From NCBI GenBank assembly GCA_023443315.1, contig JAEZVA010000091.1:1-42490 (forward strand): DNA of 42,490 bases. The letters are read 5' to 3'. The position numbers and the translations under genes are program-made. The DNA is from Bacillota bacterium. GTDB taxonomy: Bacteria; Bacillota; Clostridia; Oscillospirales; Ruminococcaceae. The notes beneath the pieces were generated by a model. It did no database searches. It was given only the letters and a program-made list of their open reading frames with translations, and was not told where the DNA came from. Positions 30,751 to 40,355 of this stretch are shown one piece after another; the stretch's first letter is position 1, and every line of letters begins with the position of its first letter.

Positions 30751-30908
30751 CTGCTTGTTTGCGGGCATTTTGTTAGAAACAAACTATAATATGGGTTCGG
30801 TTAATTTTGCATTAATTTTATTAAAGCTATGGTTTTATTTGTACAAACTTAGTATAATGAAAGAATATATGGCGTCATTATCGATGCGCTAGCGCCAGAA
30901 GAAAGGTT

Positions 30909-32897
30909 GTGGGGATTATAAAAAAGAAGATATGGTTTTTTAAACCCATTATTGTGCTCACCTTTGTTCTGTGTGTATGGATGTGTTTGATGACCCTGAT
31001 TACCAGACAGTTTACGCTGTTTTACGCCGAGGCGGCACTTACGCTGCTGCTGGCGGCCTATGCACTGTATCGGTATAAAAAGATACAGCGCGATCTGTAC
31101 CACGTGGTTGACAAGGTGCTTAACCGCCTGAATGTGTCAAGCGAACAGTCTCTCAACGCCCTGCCAGTGCCGCTTATCGTGCTGCGTGAGAAGGGCGAGA
31201 TTATCTGGTACAACGAGCTGTTTCAAAAGCTTGTACTTGACGGACAGGTGCTACACGGCATGCAGTTTGACCGCGTCTTTTCGGATATCGACATCGATGC
31301 CGCGTGCACCCAAAGCGGGGTTAACATCTCGTACGGCAGGCACTGTTTTACGGGTTTTGCCACCCGAATTGAGGACAAAAACGGTACGCTCATTGCCATG
31401 CAGTGGGTGGAAAACACCGAGCTTAAGGAGATTGCGCAGGAATATTACGAATCCCGCCAGTCGATTATGCTCATTATTGTAGACAACTACGAGGAGCTGA
31501 CCCAAAACGCCAAGGAGAGCGAGAAGGTACAGCTTGCGGGTGAGATTGACCATACCATCGAGGCGTTTTTGGCGCAGACCAGCGGGCTTCTTGTCCGCAC
31601 CGGACGCGACAAATTTACCGTCGCCATCGAAGAGCGGTACCTGCGCGAGATGATTGAACGGCGGTTTGATATCCTTGATCAGGTACGCCAAATTATGGTG
31701 GGCGGGCGTCTTAACGCGACCCTCTCCATCGGCGTTGGACGCGGCGGCAAGAATCTGCGCGAGTCCGAGCAGTATGCGCGTCAAGCACTTGATATGGCAC
31801 TGGGGCGTGGCGGCGACCAGGTGGCGGTTAAGACATCGGGCGGCTATGAGTTTTTTGGCGGCATGTCAAAGGGCATAGAGAAGCGCACCAAGGTAAAAAC
31901 CCGCATTATGGCGGCGGCGCTCTCCGAGCTAATAGAAACCAGCGAGAACTGCATTGTTATGGGGCACCGGTTTGCGGACCTTGACAGCTTTGGCGCGGCG
32001 ATGGGTCTACTACATTCCATTCGCTTAATGGGCAAGCCCGCCGTGATGGCAATCGACAGGGAAAAGAACCTGGTGCACAGCTATATCGCCTTAATGGAAG
32101 AAAACGGCCTGCACGACGCGTTTGTCCCCCCGGACGATGCGCTGCTGATGGTGAATAAACGCACACTTCTGATTATAGTAGACACCCATATGCCTTCGAT
32201 GCTCGAGTCGGAGGAAATATACAAGAACTGCAAAACGGTTGTTGTGGTAGACCACCACCGCAAGATGGTTGGGCATATCGACAACGCGGTCATCTTTTAC
32301 CACGAGCCGTACGCCTCCTCCGCCTGTGAGATGGTAACCGAGCTGATTCAGTATTTCGGCGAGCAGGTTAAGGTGGGTAAACTGACTGCGGAGGCACTGC
32401 TTGCGGGCATAACGCTTGACACCAAGAACTTCGTTCTAAAAACTGGCGTGCGTACCTTCGAAGCAGCGGCATATCTGCGTCGTCTGGGCGCCGACACCGT
32501 TTCGGTCAAGAGGATGTTTGCAAACTCAATGGAGACATACCAGCTTAAAACAAAGATTGTATCGTCCGCCAAGGTTTACAAGGGCTGTGCCATTGCCGTT
32601 AGCGAAGAACAGTCGGATGATATGCGCATCGCGGCGCCGCAGGCGGCGGATGAGCTGTTGTCCATTAACGGTGTGAACGCGTCGTTTGCGCTGTACCGGG
32701 TTAAGGACACCGTTACCATCTCTGCGCGGTCACTTGGCAGCATAAACGTACAGGTGATTATGGAGCGCATGGGCGGCGGCGGTCATCTGACCATGGCGGG
32801 AACCTATATCGAAGGCAAAACGCTTGCCGAGACGGTGGAGGATTTGATGCGCAACATCGACCGCTATCATGAGCAGACCCCCACACTGCCACAATAA
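30909..32897 (+). CDS. gdpP: GdpP-type c-di-AMP phosphodiesterase (DHH/DHHA1)
   Basis: 662 residues in GdpP order: two membrane helices (about 8-55), a PAS-like domain (about 75-180), a degenerate GGDEF domain (about 185-310), then DHH (GHRFADLDSFGAAMGL near 352, VVVDHHRK near 448) and DHHA1 (GGGGHLTMAGT near 621). It hydrolyses c-di-AMP, which controls potassium, osmotic and wall homeostasis. Metal-binding Asp and His residues are intact. The start is taken at GTG 30909, although its GAAAGG site is only two bases away; no ATG lies close by. First of an operon with rplI and dnaB. Confidence 0.94.
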   Translation: MGIIKKKIWFFKPIIVLTFVLCVWMCLMTLITRQFTLFYAEAALTLLLAAYALYRYKKIQRDLYHVVDKVLNRLNVSSEQSLNALPVPLIVLREKGEIIWYNELFQKLVLDGQVLHGMQFDRVFSDIDIDAACTQSGVNISYGRHCFTGFATRIEDKNGTLIAMQWVENTELKEIAQEYYESRQSIMLIIVDNYEELTQNAKESEKVQLAGEIDHTIEAFLAQTSGLLVRTGRDKFTVAIEERYLREMIERRFDILDQVRQIMVGGRLNATLSIGVGRGGKNLRESEQYARQALDMALGRGGDQVAVKTSGGYEFFGGMSKGIEKRTKVKTRIMAAALSELIETSENCIVMGHRFADLDSFGAAMGLLHSIRLMGKPAVMAIDREKNLVHSYIALMEENGLHDAFVPPDDALLMVNKRTLLIIVDTHMPSMLESEEIYKNCKTVVVVDHHRKMVGHIDNAVIFYHEPYASSACEMVTELIQYFGEQVKVGKLTAEALLAGITLDTKNFVLKTGVRTFEAAAYLRRLGADTVSVKRMFANSMETYQLKTKIVSSAKVYKGCAIAVSEEQSDDMRIAAPQAADELLSINGVNASFALYRVKDTVTISARSLGSINVQVIMERMGGGGHLTMAGTYIEGKTLAETVEDLMRNIDRYHEQTPTLPQ

Positions 32898-32942
32898 GGT
32901 GTGACCAAATAGATTGTACCTTGAAGGGAAGGATAGGATAAT

Positions 32943-33389
32943 ATGAAAGTAGTACTCAAACAGGACGTTAAGGGAAGCGGTAAAAAAGGCGAGCTCGTCA
33001 ATGTATCGGACGGCTACGCGCGCAATTTTCTTCTGCCAAGAGGTCTTGCGGTCGAGGCCAGCGCACAGGTATTAAACGATATTAAGCTGAAGGCCGAGGC
33101 AAAAGAGTTCCACCTTGCACAGGAGAAAAAGACGGCGGAGGATGCCAAGGCAGCCATCGAAGGCAAAAGCGTAAAGTTATTTGCCAAGGGCGGCACCGAG
33201 GGCAGATTGTTCGGCTCGGTAACCGCAAAAGAGGTTAGCGAGACCATCTCCAAGCAGTTTGGGGTAGAGATAGACAAGCGCAAGGTGTCACTTGAAAGCG
33301 ACATCAAGGCATTTGGCACCTACACGGCGGAGGTTCGCCTATACACGGGCGTTGTCGCAAAGGTGTTTGTAGTAGTAAGCGAGGCGTAA
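32943..33389 (+). CDS. rplI: 50S ribosomal protein L9
   Basis: 148 residues, full length. MKVVLKQDVKGSGKKGELVNVSDGYARNFLLPRGLAVEAS is the N-terminal rRNA-binding domain; a long helix and the C-terminal domain (GRLFGSVTAKEVSE) follow. L9 binds 23S rRNA near the L1 stalk and limits frame slippage. Between gdpP and dnaB, as in many Firmicutes. Confidence 0.98.
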   Translation: MKVVLKQDVKGSGKKGELVNVSDGYARNFLLPRGLAVEASAQVLNDIKLKAEAKEFHLAQEKKTAEDAKAAIEGKSVKLFAKGGTEGRLFGSVTAKEVSETISKQFGVEIDKRKVSLESDIKAFGTYTAEVRLYTGVVAKVFVVVSEA

Positions 33390-33428
33390 TGCCTTTTGGC
33401 TCAAAACCCGATGGAAGGGCGGTAGACG

Positions 33429-34784
33429 GTGAACAGCTACAGTGAAACAACCTATGGGCAGCGTGCGCCCTTTAATATTGAGGCGGAGCAGTCGGTGCTG
33501 GGCGCCATTATCATTGACCAGACCTGCCTGACCACCGTTCTTGACTTTGTCAAGGCGGATTGCTTTTACCGTCCGCAGCATCAGGAGCTTTTCTCCTGTA
33601 TGGTGCGGATGTTTGCCGCGGGCAGAAACATCGACTTCATTACCCTGCTTGAAGAAGCGGTAACCGAAAAGATATTCGAAACCCCCGAGGATGCAAAGCT
33701 GTACCTTGCTCAGCTTGCTCAGATTGTGCCCACCACCTCAAACATCGAGGCTTACGCCTCGATTGTGCAGGAGAAATACTACATCCGCCGCTTGATGGAC
33801 ACAGCAAGGGAGATTATCGACGAAGCGGGTGAGGGCGGGTACGAGGCGCGCGAGCTTTTGGATGCCGCGGAGCAGCGTATCTACGAGATTCGGCAGGGCA
33901 AGGACTCAAAAGGTCTTGTTCGCATTGAGGACGCGATTATCGAGGCGTACGACCGCCTGCAGAAGATTGCGGGTGAGGATCGCAACCGCTATCTTGGTCT
34001 TCGTAGCGGGTTTTCGGCGCTAGATAGCGTCATCTACGGTCTAAATAAATCAGACCTGATTCTGCTTGCGGGGCGTCCCGGTATGGGTAAGACGAGCTTT
34101 GCGCTCAACATCATGCAAAACGTCGCTGCCACATCCGGCAAGCGGGTTGTTGTGTTTTCGCTCGAGATGTCGGCGGAGCAGCTCACCACGAGGTTGATGA
34201 GCGCCTCCGCCAGAATCCCCAGCGGAGAATTTCGCACCGGCAACATGACGGGCGCGCAGTGGCAGGACCTGGCTAAGGCGTCCCAAATGCTCGCCATGTA
34301 CCCAATTCTGATAGACGACTCCTCGGGCATTACCGTGCCCGAGATGAAGGCACGCCTGCGTAGAGTTAAGGACCTGGGGCTGGTCGTAATCGATTACCTG
34401 CAGCTGATGAGCACCGGCAGAAAGTCCGACAACCGCGTCCAGGAGGTCTCGGAGCTTACCCGTTCGCTGAAGATTATGGCAAAGGAACTGGATATTCCTG
34501 TGCTGGTCTGCTCGCAGCTTTCGCGCGGACCCGATTCCCGTGCCGACCACCGCCCCGTGCTCAGCGACCTGCGCGATTCCGGCTCGATTGAGCAGGATGC
34601 CGATATTGTGTTGTTTTTGTACCGCGAGGCGTACTATAACGATAAGGACGAGGGCGCCGACCGCAACATCGCCGAGTGTATTGTGGCTAAAAACCGCCAC
34701 GGTGAAACCGAGTCGGTCAAGCTGCACTGGGACGGCAAGTTCACCCAATTCAGCACACTGGAGAATTACCGTGATGGAGGCTAA
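33429..34784 (+). CDS. dnaB: Replicative DNA helicase
   Basis: 451 residues. N-terminal domain starts PFNIEAEQSVLGAIIID; the RecA-like ATPase has Walker A GRPGMGKTSFALN near 215, VFSLEMSAEQL, Walker B LVVIDYLQLM and SDLRDSGSIEQDADIVLFLYR. It is the hexameric 5'-3' helicase that opens the fork. GTG start with GGAAGGGCGG upstream. Overlaps tilS by 11 bases. Confidence 0.97.
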   Translation: MNSYSETTYGQRAPFNIEAEQSVLGAIIIDQTCLTTVLDFVKADCFYRPQHQELFSCMVRMFAAGRNIDFITLLEEAVTEKIFETPEDAKLYLAQLAQIVPTTSNIEAYASIVQEKYYIRRLMDTAREIIDEAGEGGYEARELLDAAEQRIYEIRQGKDSKGLVRIEDAIIEAYDRLQKIAGEDRNRYLGLRSGFSALDSVIYGLNKSDLILLAGRPGMGKTSFALNIMQNVAATSGKRVVVFSLEMSAEQLTTRLMSASARIPSGEFRTGNMTGAQWQDLAKASQMLAMYPILIDDSSGITVPEMKARLRRVKDLGLVVIDYLQLMSTGRKSDNRVQEVSELTRSLKIMAKELDIPVLVCSQLSRGPDSRADHRPVLSDLRDSGSIEQDADIVLFLYREAYYNDKDEGADRNIAECIVAKNRHGETESVKLHWDGKFTQFSTLENYRDGG

Positions 34785-36129
34785 AGCAAGCAGTGCGATT
34801 TCCCGTTTTACTATGCTTAACCACGGCGACGCCGTTGTGGTTGGGGTATCGGGCGGCGCGGATTCCATGGCGCTTTTGCATCTGCTATACACCTTAACAC
34901 CCGAATACGACCTAAAGCTAATCGTGTGTCATGTCAACCACGGCATCCGGGGGGAGGAAGCCCTGCGCGACGAGCGACTGGTTACCGATTACTGCGCACA
35001 GCTTGGCATTGCCTGCGAAGCGGTACATGTCGATGTACCCGCACTTGCTCAGCAAAAAGGGCTTTCGATTGAGGAATGCGGGCGGGGTGTCCGTTACGAG
35101 ACGTTTGAGAGGCTTGCAAGACCCTCCGGCGCGAAGATTGCGACGGCGCACACGCTGTCCGACAGTCTAGAGACCATGCTGTTTCATCTGGCGCGCGGTA
35201 CCGGGCTAAGGGGACTATGCGGTATTCCGCCGGTGCGCGGCAATATCATCCGCCCGCTGATCGATGTGACGCGGGAGGAGGTAGAGGGCTACTGCGCCCG
35301 CCACAACATCCCGTATATTACAGACAGCACAAACCTCCTGCCCGATTATACCCGCAACCGCATCCGTGGGGAGGTTGTCCCGCCGCTGCTTTCGATTCAC
35401 CCAGCAGGCGCACAGGCGATTGGGCGCACCATAAACGCCATCCGAGAGGACGAGCGGTATCTGTCCGAACTGGCGGATGAGGCTTTAAGGCAGAGTGTGC
35501 TTTTTGACGGATTTGACGCAGCAAGGCTCTGCTCTTTGCCCTCGCCGCTGCGTGCTAGAGCCGTCGCGTCCATCCTCAGGCAACACAACGTTTCGGTGCG
35601 TGCGGGCTTTATTGAAAAACTGTCTTTGATGCTGTGCGAGGAAAAGGCGGCAATCACCCTGACGGCAGGGGTAAGTGCAAGGATAGAGCGCGGTGTTTTG
35701 CGCATAGAGCGGCAGTGTAATGCGGACTTACCCGATTATCTTGTGCCGCTTTCTGAGGGCGTGTGCTCCTTATTTGATAAGACGCAGGTCGAAGTGAAGA
35801 CGATGCGGGATTTGGACGAAGATTGTTTAAAAAAAATTCACCCAAAGCTATTAAAAAACATGCTCGATTATGATAGTATTATAGGAACAGCCTATTTTCG
35901 CCCCCGCCGCGAGGGGGATTCTATCCGCCTATTCGGACGCGGCTGCACAAAAAAGCTTAAAAAGCTGATGAACGAGCAGGGCGTTATACCTGCCCAGCGC
36001 GCATATGTTCCCGTTTTGGCGGACGAGCAGGGCGTAATCTGGGTGCACGGCTTCGGCTGTGCCGAGCGCGTGGCTCCTTCGCCCCAAACTAGGAGTGTTA
36101 CTGTCATCGCTATACACAGCGAGGCATAG
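34774..36129 (+). CDS. tilS: tRNA(Ile)-lysidine synthase
   Basis: 451 residues. PP-loop SGGADSMALLHLL near 25, CHVNHGIRGEEA, and AHTLSDSLETMLFHLARGTGLRGLCGIPP are TilS motifs, followed by the linker and C-terminal TilS domain (RPRREGDSIRLFGRGCTKKLKKLMNE). It ligates lysine to C34 of the CAU-anticodon tRNA-Ile so it reads AUA; essential. AHTLSDSLET has Ser-Leu where AHHxxDQxET is usual, a small departure. Start is the ATG inside the dnaB end; the longer open frame upstream is a dnaB shadow. Confidence 0.95.
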   Translation: MEAKASSAISRFTMLNHGDAVVVGVSGGADSMALLHLLYTLTPEYDLKLIVCHVNHGIRGEEALRDERLVTDYCAQLGIACEAVHVDVPALAQQKGLSIEECGRGVRYETFERLARPSGAKIATAHTLSDSLETMLFHLARGTGLRGLCGIPPVRGNIIRPLIDVTREEVEGYCARHNIPYITDSTNLLPDYTRNRIRGEVVPPLLSIHPAGAQAIGRTINAIREDERYLSELADEALRQSVLFDGFDAARLCSLPSPLRARAVASILRQHNVSVRAGFIEKLSLMLCEEKAAITLTAGVSARIERGVLRIERQCNADLPDYLVPLSEGVCSLFDKTQVEVKTMRDLDEDCLKKIHPKLLKNMLDYDSIIGTAYFRPRREGDSIRLFGRGCTKKLKKLMNEQGVIPAQRAYVPVLADEQGVIWVHGFGCAERVAPSPQTRSVTVIAIHSEA

Positions 36130-36158
36130 CTTAATAACTTCGCTTATCGGAGGAAACA

Positions 36159-36698
36159 ATGAAAGAGGATATTCTCAAGATTCTCATTACCGAGCAGGAG
36201 ATTGCCGTAAGGGTGCAGGAACTGGGCGAGCGGATTAGTGAGGATTACCGTGACAAAAACCTGCTTCTCATCAGTGTGTTAAAGGGTTCGGTCGCGTTTA
36301 TGGCGGACCTGATGCGCGCCATTGACGTGAATGCCCGCATTGACTTTATGTCGGTATCCAGCTACGGTGCCGGCACGCGTTCCAGCGGCGTAGTAAAGAT
36401 TGTCAAGGATCTTGATATGCCCATCGCCGGGTTTGATGTGCTGATTGTCGAAGATATTTTAGACAGCGGCATGACCCTTTCGTACATCTCGGAGCTGCTC
36501 CAAGCAAGAGACCCAGCAAGCATTCGCATCTGCACACTCCTTGATAAGCCGGAGCGCAGAAAGGCGGACATCACGGCGGACTATATCGGCTTTGAGGTTC
36601 CCGACGAGTTTGTGGTTGGCTATGGTCTTGATTTTGACGAGAAGTACCGCAATCTACCCTACGTCGGCATCTTAAAACCCGAAGTATACAGCGGATGA
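36159..36698 (+). CDS. hpt: Hypoxanthine phosphoribosyltransferase
   Basis: 179 residues. PRPP-binding motif VLIVEDILDSGMTLSYI near 94-110, LLISVLKGSVAFMADL and VPDEFVVGYGLDFDEKYRNLPYVG at the base-binding end. It salvages hypoxanthine and guanine to IMP and GMP. GGAGG precedes the ATG. Sits between tilS and ftsH, the usual order. The gap to ftsH has TATAAT at 36741-36746 with a poor -35. Confidence 0.96.
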   Translation: MKEDILKILITEQEIAVRVQELGERISEDYRDKNLLLISVLKGSVAFMADLMRAIDVNARIDFMSVSSYGAGTRSSGVVKIVKDLDMPIAGFDVLIVEDILDSGMTLSYISELLQARDPASIRICTLLDKPERRKADITADYIGFEVPDEFVVGYGLDFDEKYRNLPYVGILKPEVYSG

Positions 36699-36877
36699 TT
36701 TCAGACCCGCAGCGGATGAAACATTTATTCGATACTGGGATATAATTGCCGCGTTTATGCACAATAATGTTAGTGCCTCCACAGCTTTTTCATATAGGTT
36801 GCTGCGGCCGCCCAAGCGCGGAAAATCACGCGGCTTGCTAACAAAGCTGTGACTATTTACAGCAAGGAGTGGTGAAC

Positions 36878-38887
36878 ATGGGTGACAACAAAAAGCGCAA
36901 ACAGATAATCGGCTATGTGCTGACCCTGTTGCTCTTAATTTCGGTCGTCTATTTCTTTATGACATTGCAGGCGCCGAAATCCGAGACGAAATATTACGAG
37001 ATACTACAATACTTCTACCGAAATGAGGTGGAGGAATATAGATTGGATCTGGGCTCGGGCAACCTGGATATGAAGGTGAAGGGTAGGAGCGAGTCTATCA
37101 TCTACACAGTGCCCAACGTAAACCTCTTTTTAGAGGACACGATGGATTACGTTCGGGCATATAATCAGCAAAACCCGGACGCACCGATTAAAATCGATTA
37201 CAAAAAGATAGAAGAGATTCCCGGCTGGGTATCTATCCTGCCATCGATTCTGCTTATCGTGGTCATGGTTGGCTTCTGGATCTACATGATGCGCGGCGCG
37301 GCGGGCGGCGGCAAGATGAACACGTTTGGCAAGGCAAAGGTGAAGCATCAGTCCGACAGCCGCAAGACCACGTTTGCCGACGTAGCGGGTGCAGATGAAG
37401 AGAAGGAAGAGCTCAAGGAAATTGTTGAGTTTTTGCGTAGCCCGCAAAAATACAACGACCTTGGCGCACGCATCCCCAAGGGCGTGCTGCTGATGGGTCC
37501 TCCCGGAACAGGTAAAACCCTGATTGCACGCGCCGTAGCGGGCGAGGCGGGCGTACCGTTTTTCTCGATTTCTGGTTCCGATTTTGTCGAGATGTTCGTC
37601 GGTGTCGGTGCATCCCGTGTGCGTGACCTGTTTGAGCAGGCGAAGAAGGAAGCCCCCAGCATTGTGTTTATCGATGAGATTGACGCAGTGGGTCGTCATC
37701 GCGGCGCCGGTCTTGGCGGCGGTCATGACGAGCGCGAGCAGACCTTAAACCAGCTGCTGGTTGAGATGGACGGCTTTGGCGCAAACTCTGGTGTTATCGT
37801 CATTGCGGCAACCAACCGCTACGATATCCTTGACCCCGCACTGCTTCGTCCCGGGCGCTTTGACCGCCGCATCGTGGTAAACACCCCCGACGTGCGCGGT
37901 AGAGAAGACATTCTAAAGGTGCATACCCGCAACAAGCCGCTCGCACCCGACGTAAACCTTTCGGTTATTGCAAAAACCACGGCGGGCTTTACTGGTGCGG
38001 ACCTTGAAAACCTGTGTAACGAGGCGGCACTGCTTACGGCGCGCAGGGGCAAGCACGCGATTACGATGCTTGAGATAGAGGAAGCGACCATCAAGGTTGT
38101 GGTAGGTCCCGAAAAGCGTTCCCGTGTCATTAGCGAAAAATCAAAGAAGATTACCGCGTACCATGAGGCGGGTCATGCCATCATCAGCAACTTTTGCCCC
38201 ACACAGGACCCCGTACACCAGATTTCCATCATTCCGCGCGGTATGGCGGGTGGCTTTACCATGAGCTTACCCACCGAGGACAAGAGCTATGTGCTTAAAA
38301 ACGACATGCTCGAAGAGATTGTCGTGCTCCTCGGCGGTCGCGTTGCCGAAAAGCTGGTGCTTGATGATATCTCCACTGGTGCGTCCAACGATCTGGAGCG
38401 CGCCACCAAGATAGCCAAGGCGATGATTACGCGCTACGGCTTTAGCGAGAACCTAGGACCAGTCGTATATGGTCACGCGCAGGAGGAGGTCTTCCTTGGG
38501 CGCGACTTTAACAACGCCCGCGATTACTCCGAGGCGGTCGCCTCCGAGATCGACACCGAGATGCGCAAGATTATTGACATCGCCTACAAGCGCGCCAAGG
38601 AGATACTCGGTGAACACATGGAAAAGCTGCACGAGCTTGTACGATATCTGCTTGCCTGTGAAAAGATGGACGGAGAAGACTTTAAGCGCTTTATGTCCGG
38701 CGAGCTGGATGTAGACGCGGAGATTGCCAAGTGGAACATCGACCACGCCGAAGAAAAACGCATGGCCGAAGAGCTGCTGAAAAAGGCTACCGAAATGGGC
38801 GTAGGCAAGAAACCCACTGCTGTTAATGAGAACAATCAGGAGGACACCACTCCCGTTCCTCCGGCGGACAATCATAACGAGCAGTAG
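36878..38887 (+). CDS. ftsH: ATP-dependent zinc metalloprotease FtsH
   Basis: 669 residues. Two membrane helices (about 10-30 and 123-145) flank a short outside domain; the AAA domain has GPPGTGKT near 207, Walker B IVFIDEIDAVGRHRG and SRH region ATNRYDILDPALLRPGRFDRR; the zinc protease site is HEAGH near 428. It degrades misassembled membrane proteins and short-lived regulators. Tail is Asn/Gln/Pro-rich. AGGAG lies eight bases before ATG 36878; upstream in-frame GTGs overlap it. Ends at a terminator. Confidence 0.97.
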   Translation: MGDNKKRKQIIGYVLTLLLLISVVYFFMTLQAPKSETKYYEILQYFYRNEVEEYRLDLGSGNLDMKVKGRSESIIYTVPNVNLFLEDTMDYVRAYNQQNPDAPIKIDYKKIEEIPGWVSILPSILLIVVMVGFWIYMMRGAAGGGKMNTFGKAKVKHQSDSRKTTFADVAGADEEKEELKEIVEFLRSPQKYNDLGARIPKGVLLMGPPGTGKTLIARAVAGEAGVPFFSISGSDFVEMFVGVGASRVRDLFEQAKKEAPSIVFIDEIDAVGRHRGAGLGGGHDEREQTLNQLLVEMDGFGANSGVIVIAATNRYDILDPALLRPGRFDRRIVVNTPDVRGREDILKVHTRNKPLAPDVNLSVIAKTTAGFTGADLENLCNEAALLTARRGKHAITMLEIEEATIKVVVGPEKRSRVISEKSKKITAYHEAGHAIISNFCPTQDPVHQISIIPRGMAGGFTMSLPTEDKSYVLKNDMLEEIVVLLGGRVAEKLVLDDISTGASNDLERATKIAKAMITRYGFSENLGPVVYGHAQEEVFLGRDFNNARDYSEAVASEIDTEMRKIIDIAYKRAKEILGEHMEKLHELVRYLLACEKMDGEDFKRFMSGELDVDAEIAKWNIDHAEEKRMAEELLKKATEMGVGKKPTAVNENNQEDTTPVPPADNHNEQ

Positions 38888-38908
38888 TCAATTACAACCT
38901 GATAGCAA

Positions 38909-38941
38909 AAAGACCTGCCGGGAAGCCCCCGACAGGTCTTT
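38909..38941 (+). terminator. Intrinsic terminator of the ftsH operon
   Basis: AAAGACCTG (38909-38917) pairs with CAGGTCTTT (38933-38941), with an inner CGGG/CCCG stem. Confidence 0.88.
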
Positions 38942-38987
38942 ATCTGTGTTTGATACGTGTGTATTATGGGGAAATTTACTTTTAACA

Positions 38988-39016
38988 TTTACAAGCAATT
39001 GTAGGTGGTTTATAAT
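38988..39016 (+). promoter_or_regulatory. Promoter of the GNAT/LiaF-like unit
   Basis: TTTACA (38988-38993), 17-nt spacer, TATAAT (39011-39016). Confidence 0.75.
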
Positions 39017-39099
39017 GGGCATGACAGCTTGCTGCAATACCAAACCTTGTATCAGTCCACGGTACCGATAGCACAGGCTGTATGAACGGAGTGACATAG

Positions 39100-39564
39100 A
39101 TGGTCGAAAAAGCAAGCCTAGAAGACCTTGTCGAGATTCTGCAGGTGCAAAAGCAAGCCTTTTATCGTGTTGGCGTCGTGGAGCAAAACGACCGCCTGCC
39201 GCCGCTTGTTCAAACCCTGCGAGAGGTTGAAGCGGAGTTTGGCCGCCGCGTGTTTTTAAAGTATACACTAGACGGCAGAATAGTCGGTTCTGTCCGTGCG
39301 CATTTGGATGAAAGCGGGGTTTGCCAGATTGGCAAACTCGTTGTATTGCCCGAGTATCAGTGCAGGGGTATAGGAGCCGCTCTGATGGAAGCAATCGAGC
39401 GCGAGTTTAACCGAAGTAACGGCTATGAGCTGTTTACGGGCTCTATTCATGAAAAGACAGTCGCGTTTTACCATCGTTTGGGCTACCAAACCACCAGCAA
39501 AACGGTGATGAGTGGTGTGTGCATGGAGTTTATGAAGAAAGCAATAAAAGAACCCCTTACGTAG
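39100..39564 (+). CDS. GNAT family N-acetyltransferase
   Basis: 154 residues. ASLEDLVEILQVQKQAF at the start, GSVRAHLDESGVCQIGKLVVLPEYQCRGIGAALMEAIE (acetyl-CoA loop Q/RxxGxG/A near 91-96), and FTGSIHEKTVAFYHRLGY typical of the fold's end. It transfers an acetyl group to an unknown amine, in the cytoplasm. 31 bases before the LiaF-like gene, so likely co-transcribed. Confidence 0.88.
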   Translation: MVEKASLEDLVEILQVQKQAFYRVGVVEQNDRLPPLVQTLREVEAEFGRRVFLKYTLDGRIVGSVRAHLDESGVCQIGKLVVLPEYQCRGIGAALMEAIEREFNRSNGYELFTGSIHEKTVAFYHRLGYQTTSKTVMSGVCMEFMKKAIKEPLT

Positions 39565-39595
39565 CGTACTATATTAGTAAATGGAGGACATTTGA

Positions 39596-40300
39596 ATGAG
39601 GACAACAATTGCACGCGTGTTTTTTGGTCTACTTGTAATTCTTCTTGGAGTTGGCTTGCTGGGTCAGGCACTCGGCTGGTGGCTGTTTATCGGCTTTGAG
39701 GGCTGGTGGACGATGTTTTTAATCATCCCTGCCGTGTTTATGATTATTGCCTACGGTCTGCGCTTTTGGAACGTACTGTTACTATGTGTTGGTACGCTGC
39801 TTCTATTAAAGGAGCAGCAGATTATCACACAGGGGATGGTGGGACCCATCATCCTTGCAGGGCTAATCATCCTACTTGGTCTGCGCATTGCGTTTGGCAA
39901 CCGCTTTCAAACAGTAAAGCCGGTATCGGGCTTTTCAACGATGCCTCCCGTTCATTCTGGTCAGGCGGACACTTCCTCCAATCCGGAATACAACATTGTG
40001 TTTGGCAGCATTAAGGTGAAAAACGTATCCCCCAACTTCACCGGCGCAAAGGTCTCCGCGGTATTCAGTTACGCGGAGGTTGACCTGACCGAGATTGCCA
40101 TTGCCGGCGACGTTATCATCGAGACCAGCGCAGCGTTTGGCGGGGTAAGGATATACGCGCCCAGAAACTATCGTCTTAAGGTGGAATGCTCCTCCGCGTT
40201 TGGCGGCTGCGATAACCGTGCTGCGGTGCCCACCGATCCGTCTCTGCCCCTTGTACTCATCAAGGCAAGCACCGCGTTTGGCGGAACAGAGATAAGATGA
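39596..40300 (+). CDS. LiaF-like membrane protein (cell-wall-active antibiotic response family)
   Basis: 234 residues. About four membrane helices (roughly 7-105), then a soluble beta domain with the LiaF-type repeats VFGSIKV, AVFSYAEVDL, SAAFGGVRIYAP, SSAFGGCDN and STAFGGTEI, one about every 22 residues. LiaF-like proteins restrain LiaRS-type envelope-stress signalling; no histidine kinase or regulator lies next to it here, so its partner is unknown. Its beta repeats recall the DUF4097 protein at 21819. Confidence 0.83.
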   Translation: MRTTIARVFFGLLVILLGVGLLGQALGWWLFIGFEGWWTMFLIIPAVFMIIAYGLRFWNVLLLCVGTLLLLKEQQIITQGMVGPIILAGLIILLGLRIAFGNRFQTVKPVSGFSTMPPVHSGQADTSSNPEYNIVFGSIKVKNVSPNFTGAKVSAVFSYAEVDLTEIAIAGDVIIETSAAFGGVRIYAPRNYRLKVECSSAFGGCDNRAAVPTDPSLPLVLIKASTAFGGTEIR

Positions 40301-40355
40301 CCGTACATAGATACTAATAAATATAAAGGCAATCACCAGGAGGAATAGTAACACG

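Noticed and set aside
34540..34773. Upstream extension of tilS by 78 codons.
   Set aside because: The extension is an out-of-frame reading of dnaB; TilS homology starts after ATG 34774.
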